24,751 bases of DNA from a virus. Location of the stretch: positions 1 through 24,751 of the IMG/VR virus record IMGVR_UViG_3300038309_000140; one strand, written 5' to 3'. Each line of letters opens with the position of its first letter. The first letter of the stretch is position 1. A program made the translations under genes and the position numbers. The notes beneath the pieces are model-generated. The model saw only the letters and a list, made by a program, of their open reading frames with translations, had not been told where the DNA came from and ran no database searches. Below, piece by piece: positions 13,709 through 20,967 of this stretch.

Positions 13709-14248
13709 ATGAGCAAGGTTATCCGTTTGAAAACTCGTGATGCGGCCTTCAGCTATCGGATGGGCGCTGGGTTTCCGGGTGATGTGAACCGTACTCACCC
13801 GGCCAGCATTGAGCCTGTGCTGATCGACGCCGCCGCGCCGCCTACGTTGTACGGTCAACCGACTCTGATTGACCCGACGACGCAGGGTGTTCGCCCGTTC
13901 GCAGCCGGTGACACCGCTGTTACCGACGCCTACGGTATGACGGTGCGCCCGTATCCTACCCAACAGGAATCCGCTACCAACTACGGTGCCACCGGGTTGG
14001 GTACTGGCACGCCTCCGGCATCGGGTATCATGGACGTGCTGCGGATGGGTTACATCATGGCTAAGGTGAACGGCTCCACGGTTAAAGGTGGCACCGTTTA
14101 TGTCTGGTGCGCCGCCAGCACCGGCAGTCACGTTCAGGGTGGACTGGAGGCAACTGCTTCGGCAGGCAACACCGCCGCCTTGTCCCGTGTCACCTTCAAC
14201 GGCGTACCCGACGCGAACGGCTTTGTCGAAGTCGCGTTCAACATCTAA
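13709..14248 (+). CDS. Capsid cement/decoration protein (Gp24-like)
   Basis: 179 residues, with the best ribosome binding site of the head block (AAGGAG) before ATG 13709, consistent with a high-copy virion protein. The segment GFPGDVNRTHPASIEPVLID and the later GGTVYVWCAASTG, then FVEVAFNI at the C-terminus, match structural cement proteins that sit between protease/scaffold and major capsid genes in DUF2184-type phages. It would bind the outer capsid surface and stabilise it. No signal peptide or transmembrane segment. The next gene starts about 20 bases later. Confidence 0.7.
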   Translation: MSKVIRLKTRDAAFSYRMGAGFPGDVNRTHPASIEPVLIDAAAPPTLYGQPTLIDPTTQGVRPFAAGDTAVTDAYGMTVRPYPTQQESATNYGATGLGTGTPPASGIMDVLRMGYIMAKVNGSTVKGGTVYVWCAASTGSHVQGGLEATASAGNTAALSRVTFNGVPDANGFVEVAFNI

Positions 14249-14267
14249 TCGCAAAGGACCTATGACA

Positions 14268-15389
14268 ATGAGTAAACTGATTCTCCCGCGTCGGATCAAG
14301 ACCCGCGACATGATGACGTTTGACGCCTCCGGCCAGCAACCGCTGGATGCCGTCGGAAACATGCGTGGAAAAGTTCTGGACCACGCTTTCAAGACCCATG
14401 ACGGTCTGCGCACCGTCGACTCCACCGGTTCGTTCCTGGTTGGTGAGTTGGAACGCCTGGATATGACGCTGCACGAGCCGCTGGCCGCTGTTACGTGGGG
14501 CCGCGACATCGATCTGCGTGAGGACGTCACGATCGCCGATGAAGTTTCCAGCTTCACGCTGAGCAGCTTCGCCTCCTCCGGTGGTCTGGGCGTTGGAAAC
14601 GGTATCGGAAACGGCAAAGCCTGGATCGGTAAGAACACCGATCAGGTCGCCGGGATCGCGGCCGACATCGCGAAGATTCCTCACTCACTGCGTCCGTGGG
14701 CGCTCGAGCTGAAGTACACCATCCTGGAACTTGAGTCGGCCGCTCGGTTGGGTCGCCCCATCGACCAGCAGAAGTATGAAGGTCTGCAGCTCAAACACCA
14801 GATGGACATTGACGAGATGGTTTACATCGGCGATACGTCGCTGAGCGAAACCGGTCTCATCAACAACAGCCTGGTTACCAACGTGTCCAACCTGCCGAAC
14901 GGCGCTGCCGGTTCCAGTAACTGGAACAAGAAAACTCCTGACGAGATCTTGGCGGACGTGAACACCGCGTTGACCTCCGTCTGGGCAGCTTCGGCCTACG
15001 CCGTGATGCCCGGCAAGATCTTGTTGCCGCCGTCTCAGTTCGGTTACATCAGCACCCAGAAGGTTTCAAGTGCCGGTAACATCTCCATCTTGAAATACAT
15101 TCTGGACAACAACCTGTTGACCACCTCCGGAGCTGGTAAGAAGTTGGAGATCGCGCCGGTCAAGTGGTGCGTGGGAGCGGGGGTTGGTGGCACCATCGGC
15201 ACAGCCGGGACGGTTGACCGGATGGTGGTTTACACCCAAGAGAAGAATCGTGTCCGTTATCCGATGACGCTGCTGCAACGCACGCCGATTCAGTACGACT
15301 CGATTTATCACAAGACCACCTACTTCTGCCGATTGGGCGCGGTCGAGGTGGTTTACCCCGAAACGATCGGTTACTTTGACGGTCTGTAA
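14268..15389 (+). CDS. Major capsid protein (DUF2184 type)
   Basis: HK97-fold shell protein, 373 residues. Start: AAAGGA at 14253-14258 is nine bases from ATG 14268 but only three from ATG 14262, so 14268 is preferred; the open frame further upstream overlaps the cement gene in another frame and is not coding. Diagnostic stretches are TWGRDIDLREDVTIADEVSS, LELKYTILELESAARLGRPI, DEMVYIGDTSLSETGLINN and the C-terminal IQYDSIYHKTTYFCRLGAVE followed by VVYPETIGYFDGL, typical of DUF2184 capsids. It follows protease/scaffold and cement genes in the expected order. Confidence 0.88.
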   Translation: MSKLILPRRIKTRDMMTFDASGQQPLDAVGNMRGKVLDHAFKTHDGLRTVDSTGSFLVGELERLDMTLHEPLAAVTWGRDIDLREDVTIADEVSSFTLSSFASSGGLGVGNGIGNGKAWIGKNTDQVAGIAADIAKIPHSLRPWALELKYTILELESAARLGRPIDQQKYEGLQLKHQMDIDEMVYIGDTSLSETGLINNSLVTNVSNLPNGAAGSSNWNKKTPDEILADVNTALTSVWAASAYAVMPGKILLPPSQFGYISTQKVSSAGNISILKYILDNNLLTTSGAGKKLEIAPVKWCVGAGVGGTIGTAGTVDRMVVYTQEKNRVRYPMTLLQRTPIQYDSIYHKTTYFCRLGAVEVVYPETIGYFDGL

Positions 15390-15400
15390 GAGAGGTCACC

Positions 15401-15811
15401 ATGGCTGGTAAACGCAGTACCAAAGGAGCGGCTTCGGCCGCTTCTGAACCGGTTCAAGAGCCGGGTGAGCTGACCTCTGAGGGTGAGATGAGCCAGGAAG
15501 GGGTGTCTGAGGCCGGGGAGACGGCATCAGAGAGCATGGAGAACGCCCCTGAAAACTCAGAGGAGTACGTTGGTACAGGGGTACCCGCTGAAGAGGCCCA
15601 GGAAGCGCCAGAGGAAGCCGGTGGCGAGGGCGTCGACACGGGTCTGAAGATCGGGGTTGACGAGGTTATCGTCACCGTTCCGAAGGAGTACATCCTCAGG
15701 CTGGATCACAACAACGTCTCCACCATCAAAGCCGGGGTTCAGGTGATGAAGCGTGAACTCGCCGATCACTGGTATTCCAAGGCCAACGGGGTGGAAGTTT
15801 TCAAGGGTTGA
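15401..15811 (+). CDS. Acidic small head-associated protein, unknown
   Basis: 136 residues, with AGAGAGGT before ATG 15401. The first 85 residues are an acidic, Glu/Ser/Ala-rich, apparently disordered tail. The last 50 (VIVTVPKEYILRLDHNNVST, then IKAGVQVMKRELADHWYSK) look folded. Similar short proteins lie just downstream of major capsid genes in other phages, but I cannot name the family. It is the last gene before a weak terminator, so it belongs to the capsid transcription unit. Confidence 0.65.
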   Translation: MAGKRSTKGAASAASEPVQEPGELTSEGEMSQEGVSEAGETASESMENAPENSEEYVGTGVPAEEAQEAPEEAGGEGVDTGLKIGVDEVIVTVPKEYILRLDHNNVSTIKAGVQVMKRELADHWYSKANGVEVFKG

Positions 15812-15815
15812 TCTG

Positions 15816-15839
15816 TGAAGCAGGGACGCTTCAATTTTT
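15816..15839 (+). terminator. Weak Rho-independent terminator after the capsid genes
   Basis: TGAAGC (15816-15821) and GCTTCA (15828-15833) form a perfect 6-bp stem with a 6-base loop, followed by ATTTTT. It lies in the 42-base gap after the acidic head protein. With only three G-C pairs it may be partial, letting some transcription continue into the neck and tail genes and so giving more capsid than connector mRNA. Confidence 0.5.
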
Positions 15840-15853
15840 AAGAGGTATTCGAG

Positions 15854-16069
15854 ATGCCACTTGAACAAGGTTCGTCAAAGGAAGCTTTCCAGCACAACAT
15901 CAAAACCGAGATCGAGGCTGGAAAGGATCCCAAGCAGGCGGCGGCGATCGCGTACTCGGTACAACGGTCGAACGACGACGACGAGACAGGTCCGTCGGTT
16001 GTCACCATTCCCGAGTTGGTTTCACCGGCGCAGATCAACGAAGAAAATCGTCGTTACTGGGGACGTTGA
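15854..16069 (+). CDS. Small conserved phage protein (KEAFxxN...AIAYSV motif)
   Basis: 71 residues, with AAGAGGT upstream of ATG 15854. The N-terminal half ([20 protein letters not shown], then [12 protein letters not shown]) matches a very common short phage helical motif (GxSxxAFxxNxxxExxAGKPxxQAxAIAYS). Such proteins are found across unrelated phages and have no established role. The C-terminal 35 residues are specific to this protein. It starts right after the terminator hairpin and ends one base before the DUF4054 gene. Confidence 0.75.
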   Translation: MPLEQGSSKEAFQHNIKTEIEAGKDPKQAAAIAYSVQRSNDDDETGPSVVTIPELVSPAQINEENRRYWGR

Positions 16070-16070
16070 G

Positions 16071-16538
16071 ATGACTATTTCAGTGGCCCAGTTCAGAGCG
16101 GACTACCCGGAGTTTTCATCTACAACCAACTTCCCGTCATCGGGTATTCAATATTGGTTGAACGTCGCGTACGAGCTTCTGAACGCCTCACGCTGGGGTG
16201 CCCAGTTGGATCTTGGTGCTGAGCTGTATGTGGCGCATAACATCGCGTTGGAAGCACGCGCCCAGAAGGAAGCTCTCAGCGGTGGCATCCCCGGTCAGCA
16301 AAGCGGCACCGTCTCATCCAAATCGGTTGACAAGGTATCGGTCGGGTATGATACCAACGCAGCTTCTGAAGAAGGTGGCGGCCACTGGAATCTGACGATC
16401 TACGGAACCCGGCTTTATCGGTTGATTAAGTTGATGGGTGCGGGTCCGGTTTATCTCGGTATTGGATCGTCACCGATTTTGAATGGACCGGCGTGGCCAG
16501 GTCCTGATACGACGCCCGGCTTCACCAACTTCAGTTGA
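16071..16538 (+). CDS. Head-tail connector protein (DUF4054)
   Basis: 155 residues, counted from ATG 16071; the open frame extends upstream through another gene, but ATG 16071 begins one base after that gene's stop. MTISVAQFRADYPEFSS at the N-terminus, ALDLGAELYVAHNIALEARA-like helices in the middle (here LDLGAELYVAHNIALEAR) and a C-terminal YGTRLYRLIKLMGAGP are the DUF4054 pattern. These proteins act as adaptors on the portal ring between head and tail. Position between capsid and neck genes agrees. Confidence 0.85.
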   Translation: MTISVAQFRADYPEFSSTTNFPSSGIQYWLNVAYELLNASRWGAQLDLGAELYVAHNIALEARAQKEALSGGIPGQQSGTVSSKSVDKVSVGYDTNAASEEGGGHWNLTIYGTRLYRLIKLMGAGPVYLGIGSSPILNGPAWPGPDTTPGFTNFS

Positions 16539-16545
16539 GGGTTTT

Positions 16546-17100
16546 ATGCGTCGGAACGCGGCTAAGTTAGTCATCAACCGGGTAGGAACAATGGTCTCCG
16601 CCTTGTCGATTTTACGCCGTGAAAATGTCTTGGTCGGCATACCCCAGGAGAAGAACCAGCGTCGTCCCGACGGTACTTACGAGCCGATGAACAACGCCAC
16701 GCTGGCATACATTCATGACAACGGTTCGCCTGCTGCGAACATCCCAGCTCGACCGTTCATGCGGCCAGGGGTGCAACGATCGAAAAGGTTCATCAGCCGG
16801 GTTATGAGAGCGGCGGCGTTGGACGCCTTAACCGGTCGGACTTCGGCAACTGAGCTGGCGTTGAGAAAGGTAGGTCTGGGAGTAGCGAGTGAGATCAAGA
16901 ACGTCATCAATGAAGGGATTGCCCCCGCCTTGAAGTGGAGTACGGTTCGTAATCGGTTGTACCGTCGCACGGGGGTTCAGGGTGCCAAAGCGGCTTTGAA
17001 GAAGGGCGGCGCGGTACCTGATATGGCTGACGTGAAACCGCTGGTGGCAACTGCCCAGATGAGAAACAGCATCACCTACGTGATCAGGAAGCGGCTATGA
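16546..17100 (+). CDS. Neck/virion morphogenesis protein (HK97 gp10-like)
   Basis: 184 residues from ATG 16546, which follows TTGAGGG at 16534-16540; the frame is open further upstream but overlaps the DUF4054 gene. NNATLAYIHDNGSPAANIPA followed by RPFMRPGV is the hallmark of phage neck or tail-completion proteins of this type. The rest is basic and helical. It probably forms part of the joint between connector and tail. Its stop overlaps the next start (ATGA, 17097-17100). Confidence 0.78.
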   Translation: MRRNAAKLVINRVGTMVSALSILRRENVLVGIPQEKNQRRPDGTYEPMNNATLAYIHDNGSPAANIPARPFMRPGVQRSKRFISRVMRAAALDALTGRTSATELALRKVGLGVASEIKNVINEGIAPALKWSTVRNRLYRRTGVQGAKAALKKGGAVPDMADVKPLVATAQMRNSITYVIRKRL

Positions 17101-17540
17101 CCATTGACGTGACTCAAATTCTGTCTGACCCCGACCTGGCTACGTTGTTCGACGTCAAGCGCCGGTCTGAGACCGTAGACAGCAACGGAATCTCACAGGT
17201 AAGCACGACCACCTTCGAGGACGTCATCGGGGTGATCACCGTGATCTCACCCAATAACCTGGACCGGCATGAGAACTACCAAACCATGAGAAGGTCGATC
17301 AGCGTTATCTGCCGATTTGATCTTCGCGGTGAGGTAGACGGGTATCAACCTGACGTGGTGGTATGGCAGGGGAACAACTACGTCGTCAAGGTAGCTGGCT
17401 ACTACCCGCAGTTCGGTGAAGGTTTTGTGCAGGCTGAATGTACGAGCATGGACCACGTGGACAAGGCGGTCTCGGCTACGCTTGCGAGCCAACTCACCTT
17501 CTCAAAGACATCTAACTCTAGTTATGTGGCGGTGCTATGA
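17097..17540 (+). CDS. Head-closure/head-tail joining protein
   Basis: 147 residues. The pattern is a beta-barrel protein: VKRRSETVDSNGISQVSTTT, GVITVISPNNLDR, then PDVVVWQGNNYVVKVAGYYP and QFGEGFVQAECTSMD. The 'D-x-V-x-W-x-G-x-x-Y-x-V' motif is common in phage head-closure and joining proteins that plug the portal exit. The family is inferred from pattern and neighbours. It overlaps the genes before and after by four bases each. Confidence 0.68.
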   Translation: MTIDVTQILSDPDLATLFDVKRRSETVDSNGISQVSTTTFEDVIGVITVISPNNLDRHENYQTMRRSISVICRFDLRGEVDGYQPDVVVWQGNNYVVKVAGYYPQFGEGFVQAECTSMDHVDKAVSATLASQLTFSKTSNSSYVAVL

Positions 17541-17869
17541 AACTTGTCGTAGTCGATTCGTCTGGGGTCACCCAAACTATTCTCGTAGCCGGTCAAGAAG
17601 CTGTTGTCAACCAATCTGGTTCGATCACGGCCACCGGTACCTCGCAACTCCTGGTAGCGGCAAACGCAAACCGGAGCGGGTTCTTGATGCAAAATCTCGG
17701 CACCTCCGTCATGTACGTTAATGATCTGGGTGGTGCCGCTACCGCAACCGGTGATTCATTCCAGGTAGCTCCCGGAGCGTTCTTTCCGCCACCTGGTTAC
17801 GCCGTAACCACCAACGCCCTTAACGTACTGGGCACCATTGGTGACAAATACGTGGCACGGGAGTGGTGA
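17537..17869 (+). CDS. Small beta-rich structural protein
   Basis: 110 residues, all beta-strand-like. LLVAANANRSGFLMQNLGTS, MYVNDLGGAATATGDSF and VAPGAFFPPPGY match a small phage protein pattern (Q-x-L-x-x-AN-x-x-R-x-GF-x-x-QN...L-x-PG) seen among virion decoration or collar-associated proteins. The precise role is unknown. It sits between two neck proteins, so a structural role is likely. Confidence 0.6.
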   Translation: MKLVVVDSSGVTQTILVAGQEAVVNQSGSITATGTSQLLVAANANRSGFLMQNLGTSVMYVNDLGGAATATGDSFQVAPGAFFPPPGYAVTTNALNVLGTIGDKYVAREW

Positions 17870-17870
17870 G

Positions 17871-18440
17871 ATGGCTAACACCTCAGCGACGGGTGGTTAT
17901 CTACAGCCGACCAACACAGGTCCGCTTGATGACCAGGCGCTTGACATCTTCATCCAGAACTGGTTGGTGGGGTTAGCGGGTATCACGTCGTCGTTGATCA
18001 GACCTAGTTGGCAACCCGAACCGCCGAATCTTCCTCCCGCGACGACGACGTGGGTAGGGTTCGGTATCACGATTACTGATACGGACAGCTACCCGGCTGA
18101 GGTTCACCAGGCAGCCGGGAACGGGCATACCGAGTTACGTCGCCATGAGACGTTGGAGGTGTTGGTGTCGTGCTACGGACCGAATGCCAGGTCATTAGCC
18201 AGGCTGATTCGTGACAACGCTCAGATTCCGCAAAACCTCGAGGTGCTTACCTCAAACGGATACGGCCTTATCGACGCCGACCGGTTGCCCGTTGTGCCGG
18301 AGCTGGTGAAGGAGACCTGGCTGATGCGGGTCGATTTGAAAATCAACTTACGTCGTCAAGTTGTCCGAGATTATGACGTCCTGAACCTGCTGGAAGGTGT
18401 AGGGCAGATTGATAACGAGCAGAGTATTGAACCCTTCTGA
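17871..18440 (+). CDS. Neck terminator protein (gp12-like)
   Basis: 189 residues from ATG 17871, with GGTGAG upstream; the frame is open slightly further upstream but inside the preceding gene. The signature GYLQPTNTGPLDDQALDIFI, VGLAGITSSLIRPSWQPEPP then NLPPATTTWVGFGI, and HETLEVLVSCYGPNA are typical of the phage neck-terminator family of myoviruses with DUF3383 sheaths. It would cap the tail tube and dock it to the connector. Located directly before the sheath gene. Confidence 0.78.
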   Translation: MANTSATGGYLQPTNTGPLDDQALDIFIQNWLVGLAGITSSLIRPSWQPEPPNLPPATTTWVGFGITITDTDSYPAEVHQAAGNGHTELRRHETLEVLVSCYGPNARSLARLIRDNAQIPQNLEVLTSNGYGLIDADRLPVVPELVKETWLMRVDLKINLRRQVVRDYDVLNLLEGVGQIDNEQSIEPF

Positions 18441-18450
18441 GGAGTAGGCT

Positions 18451-19935
18451 ATGACCAACGCACTCTCAATTAACCGGTTGATCAACGTTACGGTCAACCT
18501 CTCGCCGTCCAGCGCGTCGTTCCAGAACATCAGTACGCTGCTCATTCTGGGTTCGACGAGTGTCATCGACGTGGTTGAACGCCGTCGTTCTTATACCGGC
18601 ATCGACGGCGTAGCGCTTGATTTCGGCACCACGTCTCCTGAGTACCTGGCAGCGGTGCTCTGGTTTGAGCAAGCGCCGCAACCCACCACGCTCCAGATTG
18701 GACGTTGGGCGAAAACCGACACGGCTGGCAAGTTGGTGGGCGCTACCCTGAGCGCAGCCGATCAGCTGATTTCAGCGTGGACCTCTATTACCAACGGTTC
18801 ATTCGATGTGACCATCGACGGTGGTACACCGCAAGCGCTCACCGCCCTCGACTTCAGCGGTGATACTAACCTCAACGGGGTGGCGTCCACCATCACCACG
18901 GCGCTCACTGGTGCCACGTGCGTATGGAATAGCAACTTCAGCCGCTTCGAGTTCACCAGCGCCACCACCGGTGCTACCAGCACGGTCTCCTTCCTTACCT
19001 CTGGGACGGTTGGGACTGACATCTCAGGTATGCTGGGTGGCCTGGCAACCTCGTCCGGTGCTTACGTGGCAGACGGGATCGTCGCGGAAACCGCCTTGGA
19101 AGCGGTCACCTTGTTTGACCAGAACTTTGGTCAGGACTGGTACGCTGTCGCGTTGCTCGGCGGTCAAGACAGCGATTACGTGGCCATCTCGGGTTACATC
19201 GAGGCGGCAACCAATAAGCACTTGAACGGCGTTACCTCCCAGGAAGCCGGTACCCTGGTCAGTACCGATACCTCGAACGTGGGTTACCAACTCAAGCAGC
19301 TGGCTCGTAAACGTTCTCCGGTCCAGTACTCAAGCAGCAACCCTTACGCGGTGTGCTCGTTGTTGGGCAGGATCTTGACTACCGACTATAACGCCAACAA
19401 CTCAGTCATCACCCTGATGTACAAGCAAGAACCCGGGATCGTTCCGGAGACGCTCAACGTTACCCAGATGAACGCGTTGGAAGGGAACAACGTCAACGTC
19501 TTCGTGGCGTATAACAACAACACCGCCATCATCGAACCGGGTATCATGCCGTCAGGTGATTTCATCGACACGATCACCGGGGTGGATTGGTTGGCGTTGG
19601 ATATTCAAACCACCGTCTACAACCTGCTTTACACCTCCACCACGAAGGTACCTCAGACCAACCCCGGTAACCATCAGCTGGTGACGGCCATTGAAAGCGT
19701 ACTTATCAAGGCGGTGAACAATGGGTTGATCGCCCCCGGCATCTGGAACTCTGGCGGCTTCGGTGCGTTGAGCCAGGGTGACTACCTGGCAAAAGGTTAC
19801 TACATCTATGCGCCGCCTATCAGCAGCCAGGCACAAGCCGACCGCGAGCTTCGTAAGTCGGTCAGCATCCAAGTAGCTGTCAAGCTGGCCGGGGCAATTC
19901 ACACCGTCGACATTCAAATCAACGTTAACCGGTAA
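18451..19935 (+). CDS. Contractile tail sheath protein (DUF3383)
   Basis: Forms the contractile sheath that drives the tube into the cell. 494 residues; GAGGAG precedes ATG 18451. N-terminal INRLINVTVNLSPSSASFQN, then STLLILGSTSVID and YLAAVLWFEQAPQPTTLQIG are DUF3383 hallmarks. Later DWYAVALLGGQDSDYVAI and the C-terminal KGYYIYAPPISSQAQADREL then RKSVSIQVAVKLAGAIHTVD also fit. This gene is the main evidence for a contractile tail. It is followed by the tail tube gene after 12 bases. Confidence 0.92.
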   Translation: MTNALSINRLINVTVNLSPSSASFQNISTLLILGSTSVIDVVERRRSYTGIDGVALDFGTTSPEYLAAVLWFEQAPQPTTLQIGRWAKTDTAGKLVGATLSAADQLISAWTSITNGSFDVTIDGGTPQALTALDFSGDTNLNGVASTITTALTGATCVWNSNFSRFEFTSATTGATSTVSFLTSGTVGTDISGMLGGLATSSGAYVADGIVAETALEAVTLFDQNFGQDWYAVALLGGQDSDYVAISGYIEAATNKHLNGVTSQEAGTLVSTDTSNVGYQLKQLARKRSPVQYSSSNPYAVCSLLGRILTTDYNANNSVITLMYKQEPGIVPETLNVTQMNALEGNNVNVFVAYNNNTAIIEPGIMPSGDFIDTITGVDWLALDIQTTVYNLLYTSTTKVPQTNPGNHQLVTAIESVLIKAVNNGLIAPGIWNSGGFGALSQGDYLAKGYYIYAPPISSQAQADRELRKSVSIQVAVKLAGAIHTVDIQINVNR

Positions 19936-19947
19936 GAGGACTGAGAT

Positions 19948-20394
19948 ATGTCGGTTACATACGCATTCCGTGACGTAAGCGCTTCCATGGTAGGACCGGG
20001 CGGTGCCATCAACTTGGGTGCTGATGCAGGTGCCGCCGAAGAGGGTATCACCATCGAGCCGAATGAGGACATCGATACCTTGACGGTGGGAGCTGACGGT
20101 ACCCCCATGCACTCACTTCATTCTGATCGTTCCGGTACGATCCGGGTACGGTTGTTGAAGACGTCACCCACCAACCAGAAGCTGGCGCAGCTATACGCCA
20201 TCCAGACGGCCGACTCCTCCCAACACGGGCAGAACACGTTGACCGTTGCAAATACCTATACGCAAGACATGATCTCCTGCCAGAAAGTCGCGTTTAAGCG
20301 ACCGCCTACGTTGACGTATGCGAAAGAAGGTGGCATGAATGAGTGGGAGTTCAGCGCCGGGATCATCGATCGTGTTCTGGGCGGGGTGACCTGA
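19948..20394 (+). CDS. Tail tube protein (DUF3277)
   Basis: 148 residues, with AAGAGGA before ATG 19948. TYAFRDVSASMVGPGGAINL and GADAGAAEEGITIEPNED are nearly the consensus of DUF3277 proteins, which form the inner tube of contractile tails. SGTIRVRLLKTSPTNQKLAQ and ISCQKVAFKRPPTLTYAKEG also fit the family. Sheath then tube is the standard order. Confidence is high for the family and good for the role. Confidence 0.9.
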   Translation: MSVTYAFRDVSASMVGPGGAINLGADAGAAEEGITIEPNEDIDTLTVGADGTPMHSLHSDRSGTIRVRLLKTSPTNQKLAQLYAIQTADSSQHGQNTLTVANTYTQDMISCQKVAFKRPPTLTYAKEGGMNEWEFSAGIIDRVLGGVT

Positions 20395-20395
20395 G

Positions 20396-20809
20396 ATGCA
20401 ACTTGAGCTACATGGGATTACGTATCGAACGGTTAAGGCCATGGACGCCTTCACGCAACTTAAGATCGCTCGTCGGCTTGGTCCCGCTGTTCCGGTACTC
20501 GAAGGTGTAATCAAGAAGGAGAACCTGGAAAAAGATCGTCGTATCTTGGTGGTTCTCATGTTCTCCCACATCGCAGAGGAGGACATGCTGTACGTCGTTG
20601 ATCAGTGCCTGACGGTTGTCGGCCGGGTTCAGGCTAATAACCAGATAGCGGATCTCAAACGGAATGGCTCGCTGATGTTTGATGACATTTCTATGTCTGA
20701 CCTCATTGAAATTGCGACAGCGGTGATCGAGGAGACACTCGGCGATTTTTTTCGTACCGCGCTTTCTCCCTTGGAAGCGCGGACGAACCCAGATCATTCG
20801 TCTCAATGA
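20396..20809 (+). CDS. Tail assembly chaperone, short form
   Basis: 137 residues; acts on the tape measure protein during tail assembly and is usually absent from the virion. It starts one base after the tube gene stop. The sequence is helical (AFTQLKIARRLGPAVPVLEG, VLMFSHIAEEDMLYVVDQCL) and ends LGDFFRTALSPLEARTNPDH, as in phage tail chaperones encoded between tube and tape measure. GAT TTT TTT CGT at residues 117-120 contains a phased slippery heptamer (20746-20752). Its stop overlaps the next start by four bases (20806-20809). Confidence 0.8.
   Translation: MQLELHGITYRTVKAMDAFTQLKIARRLGPAVPVLEGVIKKENLEKDRRILVVLMFSHIAEEDMLYVVDQCLTVVGRVQANNQIADLKRNGSLMFDDISMSDLIEIATAVIEETLGDFFRTALSPLEARTNPDHSSQ
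20746..20752 (+). promoter_or_regulatory. Putative programmed -1 ribosomal frameshift site (T_TTT_TTT)
   Basis: Seven consecutive T bases are phased as GA-T TTT TTT C in the chaperone frame, the ideal X_XXY_YYZ heptamer. The -1 frame is open from here to TAG at 20962-20964. A shift would join residues 1-119 to 18 linker residues (starting SYRAFSLGSADEP) and then to the 52-residue downstream chaperone, giving a 189-residue fusion. Such fusions are established for lambda G-GT and many other tail chaperones. No downstream stimulatory structure was analysed. Confidence 0.6.
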
Positions 20810-20964
20810 CAAGTGGTGAGGACTGGTTACTTCGACCGGTCCTCAAGAACCTCTGCAGATATGAATCGCTCTTGAGTGGGAAGCTACGGCTCGTTGATAT
20901 CGCCAAGTTGAATGAAGCATTAGACGTAGAAATTGAGAACACCAACCGATTGCAACGGAGTTAG
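20806..20964 (+). CDS. Second tail assembly chaperone ORF (DUF6889-like)
   Basis: 52 residues, MTSGEDWLLRPVLKNLC at the start and LDVEIENTNRLQRS at the end. The pattern DWLLRPVLxxxCRYESLxxGxLxLVDIAxxNxALDV is that of small proteins (DUF6889 type) found between tail chaperones and tape measure genes. ATG 20806 overlaps the preceding stop (ATGA), so it can be made by reinitiation; its frame is also open upstream to the slippery site, so it can be the C-terminal part of a -1 frameshift fusion. The tape measure gene begins four bases after its stop. Confidence 0.78.
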   Translation: MTSGEDWLLRPVLKNLCRYESLLSGKLRLVDIAKLNEALDVEIENTNRLQRS

Positions 20965-20967
20965 ATC

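Noticed and set aside
14088-14267. Upstream extension of the major capsid frame into the cement gene.
   Set aside because: The extension lies in another frame of the cement gene, while a well-spaced AAAGGA precedes ATG 14268.
15861-16070. Upstream extension of the DUF4054 frame across the small 71-residue gene.
   Set aside because: The overlapping 15854-16069 gene matches a common phage motif, and the DUF4054 family start MTISVAQFRADYPEF aligns with ATG 16071.
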